The notes beneath the pieces were generated by a model, which did not search any database, was not told where the DNA came from, and saw only the letters and a program-made list of their open reading frames with translations. Made by a program: the position numbers and the translations under genes. Of a stretch of DNA of 64,000 nucleotides, positions 57,395 to 64,000 are shown one piece after another; within the stretch, counting starts at the first letter, position 1; the number at the start of each line of letters is the position of its first letter. Source of the DNA: Gigaspora rosea (taxonomy: Eukaryota > Glomeromycota > Glomeromycetes > Diversisporales > Gigasporaceae); assembly GCA_003550325.1 (NCBI GenBank), contig QKWP01000422.1:65898-129897 (forward strand), read 5' to 3'.

Positions 57395-57735
57395 TTGATT
57401 TAGTAACTAAAAATTTAAATTTTGAAGAAGCATTTGGATTTGTAGGTCAAATTTTAGTCAAATTGTTCTATACTAAAAAAAAAAAGATCGAGTTGCAAGA
57501 ATATCCATTTTTATCTCGCAATGTATTTGAAAGTTTACTTAGCGAATTTCTCAAAAAAAAACTGCTAATTGACGCCGTAATGATTTCTGTATTAAAGTTT
57601 ACAAATCCGTTAATTACATTTTTTGAAACCGCAAAAGTTCGTTATTTGGCTAGAGAAATATCCTGTTTACGAAATCTTGAATTATTGACGAACCTCATAT
57701 TGCAGCTTACTAAAATTACCAATATGCCCCATTAA
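57367..57735 (+). CDS. Unrecognised 122-residue ORF
   Basis: A single open frame beginning inside the right end of the pogo-like element (MHLKRFFTVFDLV) and continuing with a helical, Leu/Lys-rich sequence (FLSRNVFESLLSEFLKKKLL, REISCLRNLELLTNLILQL). No family is recognised. The start lying within a transposon end suggests that the true start is elsewhere or that this is a fragment of an older gene. Composition is more protein-like than neighbouring AT-rich frames, which is the only support. Confidence 0.25.
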   Translation: MHLKRFFTVFDLVTKNLNFEEAFGFVGQILVKLFYTKKKKIELQEYPFLSRNVFESLLSEFLKKKLLIDAVMISVLKFTNPLITFFETAKVRYLAREISCLRNLELLTNLILQLTKITNMPH

Positions 57736-58218
57736 CCGAATACATAGTAGAAATTATGACTAGAATAATGTATAAATAATTTTGCAATATGTTGTCGTTT
57801 AAATTGAATTCAAAATGCTTTTGTTTAAAATTCGAATATGTTCTAAGTTGATTTGAAATTCTTTTTATTCCTAATTATTTTAGAATTTAATTTTTATCAA
57901 TTGATCAATCTTCTATACAAACTGTTAAAATTTTATTGAATAATCAATGTTATATTCGTTGTACAACAGATATAATAACAAATACATGCTATATTATTTA
58001 ATAATGAGATGGAATTAATAAAATCACAAGAATTTTGACTATATTATTTAATATTTCATTTGGTGCTCATAAAACAGCACTTATTAATCAACGATGTATA
58101 TAGTATTAAAAGGAGTATTTAATACAAATTATATTTATTATTATATGAGATAATTTGCGTAAAATAGAGGCAAAGATATGATATCATCTCACATGATGTT
58201 TGTAAAATTTATAACAAA
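57736..58218. other. Intergenic, AT-rich
   Basis: Probable 3' flank of the TPR-kinase gene. Nothing specific is seen. Confidence 0.4.
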
Positions 58219-61200
58219 TCAATTGTCATTGTCTTCTACAATTTTGCTTGAACTATATTCTTCCAAAGTCATTGACGATGTATATTGCCGCAAGGTTGTT
58301 GTGAATTGACATGTATCATTTAAATCATTAAATTCATTTTCTTCCTTAAAAATTCCTTTTCTTTTTTTCCATTCTTGAAGCGTTTTATAAACCTCTTCGG
58401 CAGTTGGTCGTTTTGACGGATCTTCGTGCATGCACTTTTCTGCAAGCTGTTTATAACAATTAGGTGTTCCTGATGCAAATTCTGGAAATTTTAGTTGCAA
58501 TACAGGCGACTTTCTAGGTTGACATCTCTGACATTATTACCCCTAAACTATAAATATCTGATGCTTTTGAGTAATTTTGTACTCCTCCTGATAACGATAA
58601 TATTTCAGGTGCAATGTATTTTTCTATACCGAATATTTTATTTTCTGTTACATCATTTATTTTTTTTAGAAAAACCTAAATCTATAATTTTTGGCTCTAT
58701 ATTCGATTTATTTGTATTCTCATCTAAAACTTGTGGAACTGCTATTATTAAATTACCAAAAGTATAAATATTAATGTAAAGATCTTTAAAATCCCAGACA
58801 CTTTTCATTATTATGTTGCCACTATGAAGATCTCTATGACATATTTCTTGTTTATGAATATGGCTTAAATTCTCTGATATCGAGCAAAGAATTTCTATTC
58901 TTTCTTGCCATTTAAGAACATTTTTGGATATGTAATCTTTAAGACTTCCTTTATCTCCATACTCAAAAACCATCATATATTTCTTTTTATTCGGATCGTA
59001 AGTAATTCCATATGTCTCTATTGCATATTTTTTTACGTCATATCTTTTAAGCTGACATTCATAAAAAGCTTTAAACTTTACATAAAAGAAATAAATTATT
59101 AACATTCCTTATTTCATCATAAAAATAATTACCGTATAATAATTATTATTTTTACCTCTTTTAGAAAATCACCATCTTTTTCATCTTTTAGACTTTTTAA
59201 AGCAACTATGCAGTTCTGTTCACGAGATATCTTTATCTTTTTATTTTCACTGATATATTTCCGTTTGCCATCGATCCAAGTTGCAGAATAAACTATACCA
59301 AAACCACCTTCGCCAATTGGTTTAATATCTTTTAAACTTTCGAAAGGTATCCATTCAATTATTTTATCATAATATTTTTCTGAGTCTTGTGCGCTTTTAA
59401 TAAATTCATCTATTTCTGCATTGTTACTACCCCACTCTTGATTTATATCACATTGACGACAAAAAGCAAACCCAATATCATCATGTCCTTTTGAACAAGT
59501 TCCGAACTTCATAGAAGCTTCTTCATACCTCTTTATTATACTTATATCACTTGATTTAATTCCCAGTGCTTGGTTTAACTCATTAATTGCGTCTTCATAT
59601 TCACCCAGAGATTGATAAGTTATTCCAAGATTACTTTTGGTTATAATACCATCTGGTCTAATTTCTAATGATTTTTTAAAATCATCGCGCGCTTTTTCGT
59701 ATTTACCCATATTAAAATACGTCATCCCACGATTATTCAAAAATGTAGCACAATTTAGATCGAATTTTAGCGCCTCATTTGGATAGAAATTTAGCGCCTT
59801 ATTTAAATCTACAAGTGATTTTTCATATTCGCCCATCAATAGGTAAGTTATTCCACGGTTACTCAATGCTTTAACATTATATATATCTGACCTAATTTCT
59901 AATGATTAATTAAAATTATCAAGTGATTGTTTATACTTATTAAGATTTTGATAAGTCAATCCAAGGTTATTAAATGCTGTATAATCATTTGGATCAATTT
60001 TTATTGACTCTTTTAAATCTTTTTTTGATTCTTTATATTTGCCCATTTTTAAATAGGTTGTTCCGCGAATATTTAACGCCGGACCATAATCAGGTTTTAT
60101 ATTTAATGATTCGTTTAAATCATTGAGTGAATACTCAAATTTGTCCATCTTTTGGTAAGTTAATCCACGTAAACTCAATGTTTCGGCATTATTTGATACG
60201 AGTTCTAATGATTTATTTAAATCTTCAAGCGCTTTTTTATATTCGCCCATATCTTGTAAAAAGTTTCCTCTCAGATTTAACACTGAAACATCATTCGAAT
60301 TGATTTCTAGTAATTTATTTAAGTCTTCGATTGATTTTTCCTTTTCACCCATTAAAAAATAAATAATAATACGATGATAAAGTACGATATTATTTTGCTC
60401 AATATCTAATCTTTTATTAACATCCGTAAGTGCTTCATCATACATTCTCATATTTTGGTAAGTTAATGCACGATTAAATAATGCCATCTTATCGTCAGAT
60501 TTAATCTCTAATACTTTATTAAAATCTAAAAGTGAAGTTTCGTATTTACCCATTCTTTGGTAAGTTATTCCTCGGGGATTCAATGCCATAACAAAATTTG
60601 GCATAATTTTCTAAAGATTTGTTCAAATCTGCTAGTGATTCTTCATATCTTTCCAATTGTTGATACATACATCCACGAAAACATAATACAATTGCATCGT
60701 TCGGTCTAATTTCTAAGGATTTATAAAATATCTAAATCTGTAAGTGAATTTGCAAAAGATTTCTTATATTGATTCATAATTTGACCAAAAAATTCAGGAT
60801 TCACTAATTTATATAAATCTTTAAGTAATTTTTCAAAAGCAAAATTATTAGATGTCATAGTATTAATTTGCATAGTTTCTGATTCTTCGATTCTGCTCAT
60901 ATATTGAAGAGTTAATGCACGTAAACCTAATGCCTCTGCATTATTTGGTCCAATTTTTAATGAACTATTTAAGTCTTCAAGTGATTCATTATACCTTCCC
61001 ATATATAGAAGTGTTAATGCACGATTATTCAATACTACATCATTTGGCTTAATGTCTAATGACATGTTTAAATCAATAAGTGATTTTTCATAATCGCCCA
61101 TATATTGATATGTTAATCCACGATAATTCCATGTCGTAGCAACAAATGGACAGATTTCTATTGATTTATTCAAATCTGTAAGTGATTCTTCAAAATTTTT

Positions 61201-62086
61201 CATCATTTGATGATTTAATCCACGTAAATTTAACGTGTTAGCATCATTTGGTCTAATCCTTAATGATTTGTCTAAATCTGCAAGTGCTTTTTCATACCTG
61301 CCCATATTTAAAAAGATTGACCCACGAATACTCAATATTGTAGGAGAATTTGGTTTTATTTTTAATGACCTATCTATATCTGCAAGTGATTCTTTAATTT
61401 TACCCTGCATTAAATAAACAACGCCACGAATAGTTAGTCTCATTGCATCATCTGAATTGACATTTAATGAATTGTTTACAATTTCAAATGCTTTTCCTAA
61501 ATCTTCATGTAACTCTTTATAACTATCCTCCATAGAGTAGATTCTACTTCGATAACATAATGCGAACTCGTTATTTGGATTTATTTCTAAAGATTTATTT
61601 AGGTCAGCAAGTGATTTTTCTTTACATTCTTCATAATATTCACTTAATTCTTGATATTGATCCACGATAACCTAATGCAGTAGCATCATTCGGTCTGATT
61701 TCTAATGATTTATTTAAATCTGCAAGTGATTCTTTATTTCTGCCAATCTCCATATAAGTTAACCCCCGAATACTTAATGCATCCGCATTATTCGGCTTAA
61801 TTTCTAATGATTTATTTAAATCTATAAATGCTTTATTATATTCACTTAGCATTAGATAGGTTAATCCTCGATTACACAATGTCTCTGGGTCATTCGGATT
61901 GATTTCTAACGATTTGGTTAAATCTGCGAGTGATTCTTGAAGTTTATACATCTTTTGAAATATTAATCCTCGATTATTCAATGTTTTAGCATCATTTGGA
62001 TTAATTTTTAATGACTTATTTAAATCCTCAAGCGATTCCTTATATTTATTAAAATTCATTAGAGCTTCTTCATAACTACCTGCCAT
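58219..62086 (-). pseudogene. TPR-repeat protein kinase, multiply disrupted
   Basis: Reading from 62086 downward, about 22 tetratricopeptide repeats of 34 residues (consensus ESLADLNKSLEIRPND, then ALxxRGLTYQxMGxY) are followed by a Cys pair region (CSKGHDDIGFAFCRQC). A protein kinase domain comes next: GEGGFGIVYSATW loop, VALKSL lysine, CHRDLHSGNI catalytic loop, DLGFS, APEIL and DPSKRPTAEE. One intron (about 59145-59071) lies after FLKE. Lesions: frameshift near 61660; about 7-nt insertion near 60725; one extra A near 60610; in-frame TAA at 59906; one extra A in an A8 run near 58665; and a frameshift plus loss of about 20 codons of the C-lobe near 58520. TPRs bind partner peptides and the kinase would signal. 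Several lesions are in homopolymers and could be sequence errors, but the stop and the C-lobe loss argue for a real pseudogene. Confidence 0.85.
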
Positions 62087-62764
62087 GCTAACGTATAATA
62101 CCTTCCCAATAAAAGAATTTTTTTTTAAAAAATGTATTTATATAAAAAAAAAAACCGTTAAGCTAACTATTTGATGTAAGAGATTATAATGGTTGGAGTT
62201 AAATATAATTAAAATGAGGTCGAATGTAAAAATTTAATTAACAAGAGACGAAAGGTTAAAAGACGATAAAGCAATAAAATTTTAATAACAAAACTAATAT
62301 ATTATACTGAAAGACAAATAAAGATAGTTCGGTTCTGTATCAAAGGCAAGCCTTAATTAATTATTTAATAAAGATTTTTAATTCCATAATTTAATATATT
62401 AAGGCTTCTGGAAAATGTGCAACAGGTTGATGCGCTATCGTGGGTGGTTAGATGTATTTAATTTCGATTACCAATTTTATTAGCGCAATCTATAAATTTC
62501 AAAGATAATTACTTTATTTGCTAGCGACAGTGCTTTATAAATCTTTTCCGTATATATATTTATTTCCTGATTAGATATTTCCTTTATTATATTGTCTTTG
62601 TGTGGAAAATATACGTTTCAGATGCTTTATTCATTAATAATTTTGCTCGATAAACATTTAATTATTAATTTACTGTACACACTCTTAACACACAGTAACT
62701 CACAATCTATATTATATTATATCACAATTTATAACACAATAAAAAATAACTACGGTAGAAATTA
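62087..62764. other. 5' region of the TPR-kinase gene
   Basis: AT-rich. No further exon or repeat is recognised. Confidence 0.4.
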
Positions 62765-62767
62765 TTA

Positions 62768-62973
62768 GGCCATGCAAAGTTATTTAATTGGTTCTCGTAA
62801 CCCCGCCGGGTCAAATTTTGAAAATTTTTATAAAAAAATTTTTATATGTTTTAATAACCTTTAAAAAAATTTTAAAAATTATTTATATATAAAATTTAAA
62901 AAAAAAGACGGCCGGCCGGGTCTATTTAAAAAGTTTCATGTTACGAGAACCAACAAATTAAATTTGTGTGGCC
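62768..62973. mobile_element. MITE, GGCCATGCAAAGTTATTTAA ends
   Basis: GGCCATGCAAAGTTATTTAA with TTGGTTCTCGTAACCCCG at the left, and CATGTTACGAGAACCAACAA with AAATTTGTGTGGCC at the right. TTA flanks both sides, as in Harbinger-type insertions. Ends resemble 11859-12168 but the subterminal blocks differ. Confidence 0.7.
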
Positions 62974-63633
62974 TTACGGCTTATATCGCAAATATCGCAA
63001 ATTTAAAAATAATGTGAAACGCGATGTTACTAGGTCTGTACTCCAAACATAAAATGTTATTGTTTTAAGGGACGAAATTAATTAAAACTTAATTTGGGTC
63101 ACCATACTCATACAACGACCCTAATGTTACAAGCCGGTACTACAATCGGGGGAGAGCTTTTATAAGGTCTTGAACCAATTTAGCTTCGATCGTGAACAAA
63201 TAGTGATTAAATTCAACCGGTTTAAATCGATAAACTAACAAATGTTATAAGGTTTCTCTTTATTAGCATAAATCAATACATGGATTATCACAATCATACT
63301 AAATACTAGTTATGGGCAACGCGCGGGATCCGCGCGTGATCCCGGGATGCGCGGGTTAAAAATTCCCGCGCGAGATTTTTAATATAAGATTGTCTGGCCT
63401 GCGTTAGCATATCATCTGGCCCGCATTAACAAATTATCCGGCTTGCTTTAACATAAGTGGGCCTTCCTAATTAACACTCCCCTGGTAAATCACGGGATTT
63501 TTGTAAACAACATGACGATCAATTTTTTACCGGTTTTTTAATTTGTAAATTCTTAACAACCTACATATTAATCTGGGCCAGAATTTTTTATTTAACAACT
63601 ATATATATATATATTTATTTATAAGATTTAATA
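62974..63633. other. Non-coding, with a GC-rich GCGCGGGATCC block
   Basis: 63317-63385 contains GCGCGGGATCC, GGGATGCGCGGG and CCCGCGCG, an inverted GC-rich block in AT-rich DNA, probably a transposon end. A short TA run lies at 63600-63616. The rest is unremarkable. Confidence 0.45.
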
Positions 63634-64000
63634 TCATGTAGGGTATCCTAAAGCTTCAAGTACAGCAAGAATATGCCGAACCTTACTTTCAACAAGATTT
63701 TTTATAATTGAACCATCGATTTTAAACCACTCATCCTGCAGCAAATTGAATAATTCCGACTCATTGCTAGGTAAAGGAATGTGCTTACATACACGACGCT
63801 CTAATTTGTCCCACAGATGTTCAATAGGGTTTAGGTCAGGGCTATATGACGGCCATGGAAGTTGCACAATATTATTTTCATGAAACCAGTGCTCAGTAAA
63901 TTTGGAAGTATGAATTTTAGCATTATCATCTTGGAACATATAATTGTTTTGACCAACTATGTTTATTAAATTGTTTAAATAAGGTACATAACAAGTTTCA
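63634..64000 (-). CDS. Tc1/mariner transposase, C-terminal part (cut by window edge)
   Basis: The frame enters from the window end (ETCYVPYLNNL) and continues QDDNAKIHTSKFTEHWF, then LPWPSYSPDLNPIEHLWDKL, and stops at 63634. QDDN carries the second catalytic Asp. NPIEHLW carries the Glu 34 residues later, so this is a DD34E Tc1-like enzyme. It would excise and insert Tc1 elements at TA sites and could mobilise the TA-flanked MITEs here. The visible 122 codons are open. The N-terminal DNA-binding domain and the first Asp lie beyond the window. No terminal repeat was identified on the visible side. Confidence 0.9.
   Translation of the reverse strand, partial: ETCYVPYLNNLINIVGQNNYMFQDDNAKIHTSKFTEHWFHENNIVQLPWPSYSPDLNPIEHLWDKLERRVCKHIPLPSNESELFNLLQDEWFKIDGSIIKNLVESKVRHILAVLEALGYPT

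Overview
The window looks like nuclear DNA of an arbuscular mycorrhizal fungus (Glomeromycotina, Rhizophagus-like). The DNA is very AT-rich. Introns are short (about 70-150 bp, GTANNT...AG). The protein families are the ones known to be expanded in that lineage: BTB-BACK-TLDc proteins, TPR-linked protein kinases with a Cys-knuckle before the kinase domain, and DUF4419 proteins. More than half of the window is transposon-derived. Species assignment is inference.

Layout. 0-9 kb is a nest of non-autonomous DNA transposons, several with perfect 8-bp target-site duplications. 9-33 kb holds a decayed tandem array whose unit is a spacer with MITEs, a minus-strand two-exon BTB-BACK-TLDc gene and a broken plus-strand copy of orotate phosphoribosyltransferase (URA5). 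The three BTB-TLDc genes start near 11.2, 28.2 and 33.1 kb; copy 2 is frameshifted. Two URA5 relics lie at 13.4 and 28.8 kb. The array is split by a 9-kb transposon-rich block (14.7-23.8 kb). That block includes an element-in-element insertion carrying a kinase gene fragment and an assembly gap of Ns. 33-38.7 kb is non-coding: a probable solo LTR, stacked palindromic MITEs, a 30-codon membrane micro-ORF and GACGAAACC minisatellite arms.

38.7-42.7 kb is an apparently intact Mutator-like (MULE) transposon. It has about 46-bp terminal inverted repeats, a 10-bp target-site duplication and a 13-exon transposase gene of 808 codons that stays open through all splices. It sits 380 bp upstream of a five-exon monoacylglycerol lipase-like gene (43.1-44.4 kb) with an apparent 1-nt frameshift. 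45.3-47.4 kb is a 2.1-kb element with GGCGAAACC subterminal arrays. 50.4-51.1 kb is the intact URA5 gene, followed by a DUF4419 pseudogene and an intact Cys-rich multi-pass membrane protein ending in a PPTY motif. 58.2-62.1 kb is a TPR(about 22)-kinase gene with several disabling lesions. The window ends inside a Tc1/mariner transposase.

How the genes work together: they do not form an operon-like or pathway cluster. The common theme is local duplication, decay and repeated transposon insertion around a few housekeeping genes (URA5, lipase, membrane protein). All splice models and family assignments were made by eye; none was checked by alignment or a database.
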